Notes: a model not told the origin generated them from the letters alone. Shown: positions 24,824-34,297, numbered from the stretch's first letter. The stretch: DNA of 64,000 nt from Ruminococcus flavefaciens (GCA_023667315.1 JAMPAI010000003.1:248001-312000); one strand, 5' to 3'. Numbers and translations are program-made.

Positions 24824-26143
24824 ATGAATAGGATTGTCGTTATAGGGAACGGATTTGATAAGGCGCATGGTCTTGCGACCGGTTACAAGGACTTTATTGA
24901 TAACTATTGGACACATTTTGGGAATAGCATTTATTCCGAGTATGATGTTTTGCAAATGAACACTTACGGGGTAATCAAGGATCCGAATCCCTATGAAGAT
25001 GAATTTTTATCGTTCAAAGTGTTGTGGGGAAACTTAGACAATGCCGTTATTCCCCCCATATCTCAGTCATGTGAGAGTCCGTATGGACAAGTGATAGCAT
25101 TCTTGACTCGGTTGAGTAGAAATGGGTATTGTAGATGTTCTGTAAAGTTGATATTTAAGAACAAATTTTTTGAGCATATTTCCGCTTGCTGTTCTGTTTC
25201 AAACTGGCTGGACATTGAGAATGAATATTATGGGCAGTTGAAACGACTGCTCACGGAAGAAGATGCCGTTAAACGAAGTGAAAAGGTCCGGGAGTTGAAT
25301 GCCGATTTCAATGCAATAAAGAAAAGGCTTGAAAACTATCTGGTACAAATTGTTGATTCAGAGACCTTGAAACCGATTCCGTCTATTCAAAAAGCGTTTG
25401 ACTCTGTGATTGTTCCTATCGAGATAGCCTATGGAAAACAAGATTTGTTTTTTCGCTCAATTATGGCAGATATGATTGTTGCACAAGAGGATGTATCAAT
25501 GATAGGAGAGATGGAAGAGGATCAGGCTTATCAACATTTTGCATCTCGTGATGAGCAAAATAGACACTATCTTCAAAAAAAACTAAAAATAGATTCTTTC
25601 AGAAAGAGATATTGCATGCCGCAAGAAACATTGTTCTTGAATTTTAATTACACTTCTACCGCTGAGAGCCTTTATGTTAAAGAAGGTGAAGACAAGGAAG
25701 TTGTCAATATACATGGGCAACTTGGCAATACGCAAAATCCAATAATTTTTGGGTATGGTGACGAACAGGATGAAGACTACCAGCGAATTGAAAGATTGCA
25801 GGATAATGATTTTTTAGACAACATCAAATCGGTTCACTATCATGAAACCGGCAACTACCGGCAACTGTTAGGGTTTATGGAATTGGAACCTTACCAAGTC
25901 TTTATTATGGGGCATTCGTGTGGAAACTCCGACCGCACGCTGCTTAAGACTTTGTTTGAGCATAACAATTGTATGTCAGTGAAGGTGTACTACCATCAGA
26001 GAGAAGATGGAACAGACGATTATAGTCAATTGATTCGTAATCTATCACGAAACTTCAGTGACAAGGCGGATATGCGGGACAAGGTTGTCAATAAAGAGGA
26101 ATGTTTGCCATTAGTTCCGATGGATAGGAAAGAGGAACGATGA
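24824..26143 (+). CDS. AbiH-family phage abortive-infection protein
   Basis: A 439-residue protein with AbiH hallmarks: the N-terminal IVVIGNGFDKAHGLATGYKDF, the central LNFNYTSTAESLY, NIHGQLGNTQNPIIFGYGDE, and the C-terminal FIMGHSCGNSDRTLLKTLF. AbiH was named for phage resistance in Lactococcus; how it acts is not settled. The gene is visibly AT-richer than the ICE backbone, has its own promoter, and is the last gene before the ICE-chromosome junction, the usual place for cargo. No partner gene is adjacent, so it probably works alone. Confidence 0.88.
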   Translation: MNRIVVIGNGFDKAHGLATGYKDFIDNYWTHFGNSIYSEYDVLQMNTYGVIKDPNPYEDEFLSFKVLWGNLDNAVIPPISQSCESPYGQVIAFLTRLSRNGYCRCSVKLIFKNKFFEHISACCSVSNWLDIENEYYGQLKRLLTEEDAVKRSEKVRELNADFNAIKKRLENYLVQIVDSETLKPIPSIQKAFDSVIVPIEIAYGKQDLFFRSIMADMIVAQEDVSMIGEMEEDQAYQHFASRDEQNRHYLQKKLKIDSFRKRYCMPQETLFLNFNYTSTAESLYVKEGEDKEVVNIHGQLGNTQNPIIFGYGDEQDEDYQRIERLQDNDFLDNIKSVHYHETGNYRQLLGFMELEPYQVFIMGHSCGNSDRTLLKTLFEHNNCMSVKVYYHQREDGTDDYSQLIRNLSRNFSDKADMRDKVVNKEECLPLVPMDRKEER

Positions 26144-26187
26144 TGAGTATTGGGGATAGTTAAAGACAGATCCCTTGATCAATTTTT

Positions 26188-26197
26188 CTATCTTTGT
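26188..26197. other. Candidate ICE attachment core (attR)
   Basis: The word CTATCTTTGT differs only at its outer two bases from the GTAnnTTTGC core known for CTnDOT-type integrases. It lies 45 bp after the last ICE gene. A short inverted repeat, TGTTGT and ACAACA around a 6-bp spacer (26269-26286), is a second candidate. Without the left end of the element neither can be confirmed; 26144-26375 otherwise holds no gene. Confidence 0.2.
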
Positions 26198-26339
26198 CAG
26201 TTAAAAATCGAGTTTGTTTGTGTGAGAGATAGAGAGGAATAAACTTGAGAGTTGGCCGTGGGCTGATGTGTTGTTATTTTACAACAGTGTTGATTCTCAT
26301 TGTAGTTTTAAATCCCCTATACTCCACAAGAAAAATCCC

Positions 26340-26366
26340 AAGCCCGATGTAATCGGGCTTTTTTTG
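26340..26366 (+). terminator. Rho-independent terminator
   Basis: A 9-bp perfect stem (26340-26348 with 26352-26360), a 3-base loop and a run of seven T. It ends rightward transcription from the ICE side and sits 10 bp before the phosphopantetheinyl transferase start. Confidence 0.9.
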
Positions 26367-26375
26367 TTTCAGGAC

Positions 26376-26984
26376 ATGCCCGCCATCCATATCAAGACGT
26401 TCCCGCACGATATTTCCAAGGCCGAACGGAAAACCTTGGGGCGAGCCTTCGTGCTGCAAGTGTTGCAGACGGAACTGGGCGTGAATGATTCTCTGAACAT
26501 GGCGCGTACCGCGCAGGGCAAGCCCTATCTTGCCGGTTATCCGGACTTCTTTTTCAATTACAGCGATTCGGGAGAGACGCTCGTTTTGGCCACCGGCGGC
26601 AGCCCCGTGGGCGTGGATGTCGAACAGATGCGGCCCCGCGGTTTAGAAGGCGTTCTGGAACGCTTTTTCCTGCCTGAGGAAAGCTTGCCGGTACGCCAGG
26701 CGCAGGGCGAACAGGAAAGGACCGCGCAGTTTTTCCTCCTGTGGACGGCCAAGGAAAGCCTGCTCAAGTATGTCGGCTGCGGATTGGGAGGAGAGATGCG
26801 CCGGTATCCGGTGCTGGGCGGCTATGCCCGGTATGAGGGAAAGCGCCTGCGTTTGCGCACATATATCGTGAGGAACGGCAGGCAAATGGAATATACCGCC
26901 GCCTCCGTGCGCTGTGGCGACCTTATACTGACCCTCTGCAGCGAAAGCGAGGAAGAACCCCGCTTTATTTTTTACCCAGAATAA
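26376..26984 (+). CDS. 4'-phosphopantetheinyl transferase superfamily protein
   Basis: A 202-residue Sfp/AcpT-like enzyme that would attach the phosphopantetheine arm of coenzyme A to carrier proteins. Signatures are VGVDVEQ for Mg2+ binding and FLLWTAKESLLKY (the WxxKE motif). The ATG at 26376 is chosen because the open frame before it crosses a terminator. It overlaps the thioredoxin gene tail-to-tail by 20 bp. It is the first gene on the chromosomal side. Confidence 0.85.
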   Translation: MPAIHIKTFPHDISKAERKTLGRAFVLQVLQTELGVNDSLNMARTAQGKPYLAGYPDFFFNYSDSGETLVLATGGSPVGVDVEQMRPRGLEGVLERFFLPEESLPVRQAQGEQERTAQFFLLWTAKESLLKYVGCGLGGEMRRYPVLGGYARYEGKRLRLRTYIVRNGRQMEYTAASVRCGDLILTLCSESEEEPRFIFYPE

Positions 26985-27405
26985 ACGACTGGATATAGGC
27001 GTTCAGCTGCTCTTTGGGCAGCACGCCCGCGTTCATGGCCGGTTGCCCTTCGGCAGGCACGAACAGCAGGCTGGGAATGCTCTGTATGCCGAAGGCCGCC
27101 GAAAGTTCCTTTTCCACATCCACGTTCACCTTGTAGAAGATAACCTGGCCTTCGTATTGCGCCGCCAACTCTTCCATTACCGGCGCCAGCATCTTGCAGG
27201 GACGGCACCAGTCGGCGTAGAAGTCGATGAGGCAGGGCAGCTTGCCCTTGTATTTCCAGGTGTCGGGATTCTGTTTGTAGTCGTGGACCTTTTCCAAGAA
27301 ATCGGCCGTGCTCAGATACTTTACGTGCGATTGGTCCTGTGCCGAGCACGAAAAGGTGAGGGCAAGCGAGAAAAAGGCGAGGGTGGAGAGGATTATCCGT
27401 TTCAT
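26965..27405 (-). CDS. Thioredoxin-fold lipoprotein
   Basis: A 146-residue protein with a lipoprotein signal ending LTFSC (lipidated C20) and a thioredoxin active site WCRPC (C67 and C70). Downstream segments VIFYKVNVDVEKELSAAFG and IQSIPSLLFV match the thioredoxin fold, including the cis-Pro. It is likely a periplasmic membrane-anchored thiol oxidoreductase. It starts 10 bp after dapD and is probably co-transcribed with it. Confidence 0.9.
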   Translation of the reverse strand: MKRIILSTLAFFSLALTFSCSAQDQSHVKYLSTADFLEKVHDYKQNPDTWKYKGKLPCLIDFYADWCRPCKMLAPVMEELAAQYEGQVIFYKVNVDVEKELSAAFGIQSIPSLLFVPAEGQPAMNAGVLPKEQLNAYIQSFILGKK

Positions 27406-27415
27406 ATGAGAGTTG

Positions 27416-28225
27416 TTAGCAAGAGATGTTAAAATCGCGCAAGGCGTCGTTCAAGGTGGTCTTGGTGTCGGTGGATGCCTTGCGCTGTCCGATGATCAGC
27501 GCGCAGGGCACGTGGTAGGTGCCGGCGGGAAACTCCTTGGGCATGCTGCCGGGAATCACCACCGAACGCGGGGGAACCATGCCCTTGTAGGTGCGCGGTT
27601 TCTGGCCGCTTACATCGATGATGTGCGTGGATTTGGTAAGGCATACGTTCGCGCCCAGCACCGCCTCGCGGCCTATATGCACGCCTTCCACGAGGATGCA
27701 GCGCGAGCCGATAAAGCAGTCGTCTTCCACCACCACGGGTTCGGCCGTTACGGGCTCCAGCACGCCGCCGATGCCCACGCCGCCGCTCAGGTGCACGTTC
27801 TTGCCGATCTGGGCGCAGGAACCTACCGTGGCCCAGGTGTCCACCATGGTTCCCGAACCCACGTAGGCCCCGATGTTCACGTACGAGGGCATCATCACCG
27901 CACCGGCCTCCAGAAACGAGCCGTAGCGGGCAATGCCGTGGGGCACCACGCGAACCCCGGCTTTCTCTAGGTTCTTCTTGAGCGGGATCTTGTCGAAGAA
28001 TTCGAAAGACCCCACTTCCATCACCTGCATCTTGGAGAGCGGAAAGAACAGGACCACGGCTTTCTTTACCCATTGGTTCACCTGCCAGGTTGCGGGATCC
28101 ATCACACGCAATTCGCCTCGGTCGAGCAATTCGACCGCCTGCAGGACGGCCTGCGCATGCGCCGCCTCCTGCAACAAGGCCCGGCTCTCCCAGGCTTCCT
28201 CGATAAGGGCACGAAGTTTTTCCAT
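27416..28225 (-). CDS. dapD: 2,3,4,5-tetrahydropyridine-2,6-dicarboxylate N-succinyltransferase
   Basis: A 269-residue enzyme of the succinylase branch of lysine and diaminopimelate synthesis. The middle is a left-handed beta-helix of hexapeptide repeats (GTMVDTWATVGSCAQIGKNV and following), flanked by the DapD-specific MMPSYVNIGAYVGSG and VPPRSVVIPGS. Length agrees with the family. The ATG at 28225 lies only 6 bp from a TACATTTG box (28239-28232), so the mRNA leader is very short or absent. Confidence 0.93.
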   Translation of the reverse strand: MEKLRALIEEAWESRALLQEAAHAQAVLQAVELLDRGELRVMDPATWQVNQWVKKAVVLFFPLSKMQVMEVGSFEFFDKIPLKKNLEKAGVRVVPHGIARYGSFLEAGAVMMPSYVNIGAYVGSGTMVDTWATVGSCAQIGKNVHLSGGVGIGGVLEPVTAEPVVVEDDCFIGSRCILVEGVHIGREAVLGANVCLTKSTHIIDVSGQKPRTYKGMVPPRSVVIPGSMPKEFPAGTYHVPCALIIGQRKASTDTKTTLNDALRDFNISC

Positions 28226-28327
28226 AGGGTACAAATGTACGGTTTTCCTATCAATCGCGGAATGCCGCGGCGGAATCCGTTGTCCACAACGGGCGAAATG
28301 ATTAACTTTACCCGCTTTTTTACGGCT

Positions 28328-29338
28328 ATGATAAATTTTGGAATCGTAGGTTGCGGGTATATCGGTAAACGTCATGCGGCCATGGTTACCGGCAACGGAG
28401 AGTGCCGGGTTCAGGCGCTTTGCGATGTCAAGCCCAAGGAAATACTGGGATTGGAGGCGTATCCGGCAAATTTTTATCAGGATTACGGTGTCATGCTGGC
28501 AAAGGAAGCCGGCATGGATGTGGTCAATATATGCGTTCCCAACGGACTGCACGCCGATTACGCTATCAAGGCGATGGAATACGGTGCCCATGTGGTGGTG
28601 GAGAAGCCGATGGCGCTCACCGTGCGCGATGCCGACCGGATATTGGAAACCTCGCACAAGACGGGCAGGCACGTGTTCTGCGTTATGCAGAACCGCTATT
28701 CACCCCCCTCGGTATGGATCAAGTCGTTGGTGGAGTCGGGCTGTCTGGGACAGATCGAGCTGGTGCAGGTAAACTGCTATTGGAACCGCGACGCCCGCTA
28801 TTACCTGCCGGGAAACTGGCACGGATCGGCCGATATGGACGGCGGCACGCTCTTTACCCAGTTCAGCCATTTCGTGGACATACTGGCCTGGCTGTTCGGC
28901 GACATCACCCACATACAGGCGCGTTTCGCCGATTTCTGCCATCAGAACCTCACCGCCTTCGAAGATTCGGGCATGGTGCAGTTCGATTTCGTGAAAGGGG
29001 GCGGCATGGGCTGCCTCAACTATTCCACGGCGGTGTATGACGCCAATCTGGAAAGTACGCTTACCGTCGTGGCCAGGAACGGCAGCGTGAAGATCGGCGG
29101 GCAGTATATGGACAAGGTGGAATACTGCCATGTGAAGGGCTACGAAATGCCGGTGCTTCCGCCCACCAATCCCGGCAACGACTACGGGCATTACAAAGGT
29201 TCGGCGCAGAACCATCACTATGTAATCCGGAATGTGGTGGATGTGCTGCAAGGCAAGACGGATGCCATTACCGCCACGGCGCAGGAAGGCCGCTTGGTGG
29301 TGGATATGATAGAACGGATATATACACTTCGTAAATAA
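28328..29338 (+). CDS. Gfo/Idh/MocA family oxidoreductase
   Basis: A 336-residue NAD(P)-dependent sugar oxidoreductase. The Rossmann motif is VGCGYIGKRH at the N-terminus and the family EKP motif is in HVVVEKPMALT. The C-terminal part has the alpha/beta fold segment GGTLFTQFSHFVDILAWL. An in-frame ATG at 28298 is an alternative start. It is 9 bp upstream of a nucleotide-sugar 6-dehydrogenase; in polymer pathways such pairs make UDP-sugar uronic acid derivatives, with the Gfo/Idh enzyme oxidising C3 (WbpB/WlbA type). That role is inference. Confidence 0.88.
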   Translation: MINFGIVGCGYIGKRHAAMVTGNGECRVQALCDVKPKEILGLEAYPANFYQDYGVMLAKEAGMDVVNICVPNGLHADYAIKAMEYGAHVVVEKPMALTVRDADRILETSHKTGRHVFCVMQNRYSPPSVWIKSLVESGCLGQIELVQVNCYWNRDARYYLPGNWHGSADMDGGTLFTQFSHFVDILAWLFGDITHIQARFADFCHQNLTAFEDSGMVQFDFVKGGGMGCLNYSTAVYDANLESTLTVVARNGSVKIGGQYMDKVEYCHVKGYEMPVLPPTNPGNDYGHYKGSAQNHHYVIRNVVDVLQGKTDAITATAQEGRLVVDMIERIYTLRK

Positions 29339-29347
29339 AGGCTTGAG

Positions 29348-30646
29348 ATGGAAGTTTCGGAGTTTCTTGAAAAGAGGAAAAAGATTGCGGTGGTCGGCTT
29401 AGGTTACGTCGGTCTGCCGTTAGCGTTGGCCTTGGCGAAAAAAACGAGCGTGATAGGTTTCGATATAAACGCCGGCCATCTGGAAATGCTGCGTGAGGGG
29501 AAGGATGTTTCCGGAGAATTGCCGGCGGAAGCCTTTAAGGACACAGACATCGTTTATACGGACGATGCCTTGGATCTGGAGCGGGCCTCTTTTTATATCG
29601 TGGCGGTGCCCACACCTATCGACACGTTCAATAATCCCGATTTGATTCCCTTGTTCAAGGCGACCAGAACGGTGGGAAAGTGCCTGAAAAAAGGCGATTG
29701 CGTGGTGTATGAATCCACGGTCTATCCGGGTGCCACCGAAGAGGAGTGCGTGCCTTTGCTCGAAAAGTTTTCGGGTCTCGAGTGCGGAAAGGATTTCAAG
29801 ATCGGGTATTCTCCGGAAAGGATTAACCCCGGCGATAGGGTGCACACTCTGGTAAGCACCAGAAAAATCGTTTCGGGTTGCGATGATGAAGCCTTGAAGT
29901 TGATCGGCGGGGTGTATGCGCTGGTGGTGGAAGCAGGTTTGCATTACGCACCCTGCATCAAGGTGGCCGAATCGGCCAAGATTGTCGAGAACATTCAGCG
30001 CGATGTGAACATCGCGTTGATGAACGAGCTTTCCATCATCTTCGGACGCATGGGCATCAACACCTACGACGTGCTGGATGCGGCGGGCACCAAATGGAAC
30101 TTCCTGCCGTTCAGTCCAGGACTGGTCGGGGGGCATTGCATCGGCGTGGATCCCTACTATCTGGTGTACAAGGCCCGCGAACTCCAATACCACTCGCACG
30201 TTATCAAGGCAGGGCGGTTCGTGAATGATTCCATGGGAGGCTATGTGGGCAAGCGGGTTATCAAGAAACTGACCTCGATGCAGAAGAACGTCCAGAACGG
30301 AAGGGTTCTGGTATTGGGAATCACGTTCAAGGAAGATGTGGCCGACATACGCAATTCCAAAGTGGCCGATGTCATCCGTGAATTGAAAGATTACGGCATG
30401 AGGGTGGATGTGGTCGATCCCAGGGCGGATGCCAATGCCGTAAGGCAGATGTACGGCTTCGGCCTTTGCCCCGAACCGGAAGAAAAGGCGTACGAGGCGG
30501 TGGTGGTGGCCGTTTCACACAGGGAATACGCCCATCTGACGGAATCCGATTTTGCCCGTTGGCTAAAAGACACAGACGGACTGGTGGCCGATGTGAAAGG
30601 TCTCTACCGGGGCAAGATTTCCAGATTGAACTATTGGAGTTTGTAA
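29348..30646 (+). CDS. Nucleotide sugar dehydrogenase (UDP-GlcNAc/GalNAc 6-dehydrogenase type)
   Basis: A 432-residue NAD-dependent enzyme oxidising the C6 hydroxyl of a UDP-sugar to a carboxylate. It has GLGYVGLPLALALA at the nucleotide-binding site, ESTVYPGATEE, and GGHCIGVDPYYL with the catalytic Cys. The sequence is nearer to TviB/WbpO-type enzymes than to UDP-glucose dehydrogenase. It follows the Gfo/Idh gene by 9 bp and probably supplies activated uronic sugars for surface polysaccharide. Confidence 0.88.
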   Translation: MEVSEFLEKRKKIAVVGLGYVGLPLALALAKKTSVIGFDINAGHLEMLREGKDVSGELPAEAFKDTDIVYTDDALDLERASFYIVAVPTPIDTFNNPDLIPLFKATRTVGKCLKKGDCVVYESTVYPGATEEECVPLLEKFSGLECGKDFKIGYSPERINPGDRVHTLVSTRKIVSGCDDEALKLIGGVYALVVEAGLHYAPCIKVAESAKIVENIQRDVNIALMNELSIIFGRMGINTYDVLDAAGTKWNFLPFSPGLVGGHCIGVDPYYLVYKARELQYHSHVIKAGRFVNDSMGGYVGKRVIKKLTSMQKNVQNGRVLVLGITFKEDVADIRNSKVADVIRELKDYGMRVDVVDPRADANAVRQMYGFGLCPEPEEKAYEAVVVAVSHREYAHLTESDFARWLKDTDGLVADVKGLYRGKISRLNYWSL

Positions 30647-30664
30647 AACCGAAAACACACAGAT

Positions 30665-33600
30665 ATGAAAAAAAGAATGTTCGGCATCGCGCTGTTGTTG
30701 GCCGCAGGTGCCTTCGCCTATGCGCAGAATGCCCGGGAAGAAGCCCTTTGGTTCACCTATCCGGCCATTTCGCCCGATGGCAAGACGGTGGCGTTCAGCC
30801 ATCAGGGAGATATATTCACCGTGCCCGTATCGGGAGGGGAAGCCCGTCAGCTTACCTCGAATCCATCGTATGAAGCCTATCCGGTATGGAGTCCCGACGG
30901 TACGAAAATCGCGTTCGCTTCCGACCGCGAAGGCAGCCTCGACCTGTATTACGTTCCGGTGCAGGGCGGCGCGCCGGTGCGCCTTACCACCAACAGCGGC
31001 GCCGAGATTCCGTTGAGCTTTACCGACCGGGGCACGGTGCTTTACCGCGCTTCCGAAATGGAAGCCGTGCAGAGCCTGCTCTTTCCGGGCGACTATCCGC
31101 AGGTGTACGAGGTGGACTTGCAGGGAGGCCGTCCCCAATTGTTCTCGGCCTATCCCTACATCAAGCTGAGCCTCAATCCCGACGGCAGCCTGCTTTACGA
31201 AGACAAGAAAGGCTACGAGGACAATTGGCGCAAGCACCATACCTCCAGCGTTACGCGCGACATCTGGCTGGTGAAAGACGGCAGGCATACCCGGCTCACC
31301 ACGTTCAAGGGCGAGGACATGGATCCCGTCTGGGCGCCCGACTACAGGAACTTCTACTATCTGAGCGAGGAAAACGGTTCGTTCAACGTATATCGCAAGC
31401 GTTTGTCGCCGGAATCGGCTTCCGAACAGCTGACCCGTTTCTCCACCCATCCGGTGCGTTTCCTCAGCGTGGCCAAGGACGGCACGCTCTGCTTTACCTA
31501 TAACGGCAGCATCTATACGATGCAGCCCGGCAAGGAAGCGGTGAAGCTGGCGGTACGCATCGTTACCGACAACAGCGTGGCCAAGGTCACCAAGAAGATA
31601 ATGCGCAGCGGCGCCACCGAGATCGCCGTGTCGCCCAAGAAAAACGAGGTGGCTTTCGTGCTGGGCGGCGACGTGTACGTCACCTCGGTCGATTACGCCA
31701 CCACCAAGCGCATCACCAATACGCCCGAAACCGAACGCACCGTTGATTTCGCGCCCGATGGACGCTCCATCGTCTATGCCTCCGAACGCGACGGGGTATG
31801 GCAGCTGTATCAGGCGAGCCTCGAAGACAAGAACGACAAGAACTTTACCTATGCCGGAAAGATAAAGGAAGAACAGCTTGCCAAGAGCGACGAGACGAGT
31901 TTCCAACCCAAATACAGTCCCGACGGCAAGGAAGTGGCCTTCCTGCGGAACCGTACCGAAATCTGCGTGCTCAACCTCAAGAGCGGCAAGGTGCGCACGG
32001 TGATGGACGGCAAGTACGAGTACTCCTATACCGACGGCGACCAGGATTTCTGCTGGAGCCCCGACGGCAAGTGGATACTTACCGGCTATATCGGCACGGG
32101 CGGCTGGAACCACAAGGACCTGGCCCTGGTGAAGGCCGACGGCAGCGGCGAGATTCACAACCTTACCAACAGCGGCTATAGTGAGGGTAACGGCAAGTTC
32201 GTGCTGGGCGGCAAGGCCATGCTGTTCGAGAGCGACCGCAGCGGCTACCGCAGCCACGGCTCATGGGGTGCGGAAGGCGACGCCTACATCATGTTCTTCG
32301 ACAAGCAGGCGTTCGAAGACTTCCTGAAGAACAAGGAAGAACGCGCCCTGGCCGAAGAACGCGCCAAGGATGCCAAGAAAGAAGACAAGAAAGAAGACAA
32401 GAAGTCGGACAAGGACAGCGCCGACGCCAAGAAGAAGGTGGAAGACCTTAAGTTCGACTTCGACTATCTGGAAGACCGCACGCTCCGCCTTACCTCGTCT
32501 TCGGATATGCTGGGCGACATCGCCCTTTCGCCCAAAGGCGACAAACTCTATTACCTGGCGCCCCACAACGGCAAGATAGCCCTTTGGGAAAAGGATCTGG
32601 TGGAACAGAAGACCGAACTGAAGATTCCAGGCATCGGCTACGGCCAGTTCCATATGACCGACGACGGCGAGATCTTTCTGTTGGCCGGCGGAGGCATCAA
32701 GAAGGTAAAGGCCGGGGCGGGCAGCGCGGACAACATCGAGTACGAGGCGCTGTACGAAAACCGTCCCTTTGAGCAGCGCGCCTACCTGTTCAGCCATATC
32801 TGGCGGCAGGTAAAGGATAAGTTCTACGACCCCACCTTCCGCGGCATGGACTGGAAGGCGTATTTCGACAATTACGAACGCTTCCTGCCCTATATCAACA
32901 ACGGCTACGATTTCTCGATCATGGTGAGCGAGCTGCTGGGCGAACTGAACGCCTCGCATACCGGCTGCCGGTTCTACAGCGGCGGCGCGATGCAGACGGC
33001 TGCCCTGGGCGTGTTCATCGACCCCGCCTACGAGGGCGACGGCCTCAGGATACAGGAAGTGCTGCACAACAGTCCCTTCGCGCTCTGCGGCAAGGACATC
33101 AAGCCCGGCGACGTGATCACCCATATCGACGGCCAGCAGATCAAGGCGGGCGAAGACTATTTCCCGCTGTTGGAAGGCCGTGCGGGCAAGGCGACCCGCT
33201 TCGGCATAGCTCCGGCCAAGGGAAAGGCGTTCGAAGTGGTGGTGAAACCCATTGCCAAGTGGCGGCAGAATGCGCTGCTGTACGAACGCTGGGTAAAGCG
33301 CAACGAACGCATGGTGGACTCGCTTTCGGGCGGACGTCTGGCCTACGTGCATATCCAGGGCATGGACTCGCGCAGTTTCCGCACGATTTACCGTCAGTTG
33401 CTCAACGACAGGAACCGTAACCGCGAGGCGGTGATCGTGGATACCCGCAACAACGGCGGCGGCTGGCTGCACGACGATGTGGCCACGCTCCTGAGCGGCA
33501 AGCGCTATGCCCGTTTCAGCCCGCGCGGGCAGTTCGTGTCCGACGAGCCTTTCGGCAAATGGACCAAGCCTTCGTGCATGCTGGTGAGCGAGAACAATTA

Positions 33601-33898
33601 TTCCGACGCGCACGGCACGCCCTACACCTACAAGCAGCTTAAGATCGGCAAGCTTATCGGGGCGCCGGTGCCGGGCACGATGACCGCCGTGTGGTGGGAA
33701 TCGCTGCCGGGCGGCTATGTGTTCGGCATCCCGCAGGTGGGCGCGCTGGACGAAAACGGCAACTACCTCGAGAACCAGGATCTGATTCCCGACATCATTA
33801 TCTACAATACGCCCGAAACCATTATGGAAGGCCGCGACCTGCAGATAGAAAAGGCGGTGGAAGAAATGCTCAAGGAGGCCGATGCCCTGAAAAAATAA
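30665..33898 (+). CDS. Tricorn-like S41 family serine peptidase
   Basis: A 1077-residue exported protein. A signal peptide (residues 1-20, ending AYAQ) is followed by WD40-like beta-propeller repeats (AISPDGKTVAF, VWSPDGTKIAF, KYSPDGKEVAF, CWSPDGKWILT). A Lys/Glu/Asp-rich charged insert lies at about 553-595, then a second propeller, a Tricorn C1-like core, a PDZ domain (SPFALCGKDIKPGDVITHI) and an S41 protease domain near the C-terminus with candidate nucleophile in NNYSDAHG. It is likely a periplasmic peptidase. The opposite strand has long open shadows because of strong GC3 bias. Confidence 0.88.
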   Translation: MKKRMFGIALLLAAGAFAYAQNAREEALWFTYPAISPDGKTVAFSHQGDIFTVPVSGGEARQLTSNPSYEAYPVWSPDGTKIAFASDREGSLDLYYVPVQGGAPVRLTTNSGAEIPLSFTDRGTVLYRASEMEAVQSLLFPGDYPQVYEVDLQGGRPQLFSAYPYIKLSLNPDGSLLYEDKKGYEDNWRKHHTSSVTRDIWLVKDGRHTRLTTFKGEDMDPVWAPDYRNFYYLSEENGSFNVYRKRLSPESASEQLTRFSTHPVRFLSVAKDGTLCFTYNGSIYTMQPGKEAVKLAVRIVTDNSVAKVTKKIMRSGATEIAVSPKKNEVAFVLGGDVYVTSVDYATTKRITNTPETERTVDFAPDGRSIVYASERDGVWQLYQASLEDKNDKNFTYAGKIKEEQLAKSDETSFQPKYSPDGKEVAFLRNRTEICVLNLKSGKVRTVMDGKYEYSYTDGDQDFCWSPDGKWILTGYIGTGGWNHKDLALVKADGSGEIHNLTNSGYSEGNGKFVLGGKAMLFESDRSGYRSHGSWGAEGDAYIMFFDKQAFEDFLKNKEERALAEERAKDAKKEDKKEDKKSDKDSADAKKKVEDLKFDFDYLEDRTLRLTSSSDMLGDIALSPKGDKLYYLAPHNGKIALWEKDLVEQKTELKIPGIGYGQFHMTDDGEIFLLAGGGIKKVKAGAGSADNIEYEALYENRPFEQRAYLFSHIWRQVKDKFYDPTFRGMDWKAYFDNYERFLPYINNGYDFSIMVSELLGELNASHTGCRFYSGGAMQTAALGVFIDPAYEGDGLRIQEVLHNSPFALCGKDIKPGDVITHIDGQQIKAGEDYFPLLEGRAGKATRFGIAPAKGKAFEVVVKPIAKWRQNALLYERWVKRNERMVDSLSGGRLAYVHIQGMDSRSFRTIYRQLLNDRNRNREAVIVDTRNNGGGWLHDDVATLLSGKRYARFSPRGQFVSDEPFGKWTKPSCMLVSENNYSDAHGTPYTYKQLKIGKLIGAPVPGTMTAVWWESLPGGYVFGIPQVGALDENGNYLENQDLIPDIIIYNTPETIMEGRDLQIEKAVEEMLKEADALKK

Positions 33899-33901
33899 GC
33901 C

Positions 33902-34246
33902 ATGGACAAGATTTTTGAAGAGCTCAACATAGCGATCACCGTTTGCAAGGCAGACGGCGAGATTATCGGGATGAACCGGAAGTCGAAGGCGGTGAACCTG
34001 CGGCCGGGGCAGGACAGCATTATCGGGCAGAACGTGCTCGACTGCCATCCCGAACCGGCGCGCACCAAACTGCAGGAACTATTGGCCAAGCAGGCCACCA
34101 ACGCCTACACCATCGAGAAAAACGGGGTCAAGAAACTGATTTACCAGACCCCGTGGTACGAAAACGGCGAGTTCCAGGGCCTGGTGGAGTTCTCGATCGA
34201 GATTCCGTTCGAGATGCCGCATTACGTGCGTCAACCCAAACAATAG
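33902..34246 (+). CDS. Standalone PAS-domain protein
   Basis: A 114-residue protein that is essentially one PAS domain: ELNIAITVCKADGEIIGMNRKS, IIGQNVLDCHPEPA, and ENGEFQGLVEFSIEIPFE. The CHPEPA motif resembles the PAS part of DUF438-type sensor proteins. It has no output domain, so it must act on a partner or just bind a ligand. It starts 3 bp after the Tricorn-like gene and is probably co-transcribed. Confidence 0.78.
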   Translation: MDKIFEELNIAITVCKADGEIIGMNRKSKAVNLRPGQDSIIGQNVLDCHPEPARTKLQELLAKQATNAYTIEKNGVKKLIYQTPWYENGEFQGLVEFSIEIPFEMPHYVRQPKQ

Positions 34247-34277
34247 GAAACCTCGGCAAAATCTTTCGGTTTATTCG

Positions 34278-34285
34278 TACCTTTG
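34278..34285 (+). promoter_or_regulatory. -7 box (TACCTTTG) of clpX
   Basis: A perfect TAnnTTTG match 12 bp before the clpX ATG; the -33 element is weak. The transcript would have a leader of only about 5-8 bases. Confidence 0.6.
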
Positions 34286-34297
34286 CGGTTTCGAATT

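Noticed and set aside
26290-26335. tRNA 3' end remnant as ICE target
   Set aside because: The words AAATCCCCTATACTCCAC look a little like a T-arm and acceptor end, but no matching 5' half or T-loop consensus is present.
30563-34048. Two minus-strand frames of 564 and 595 codons opposite the Tricorn-like gene
   Set aside because: Antisense shadows; His/Val/Ala-rich, no domains, while the plus strand shows signal peptide, propeller, PDZ and S41 parts.
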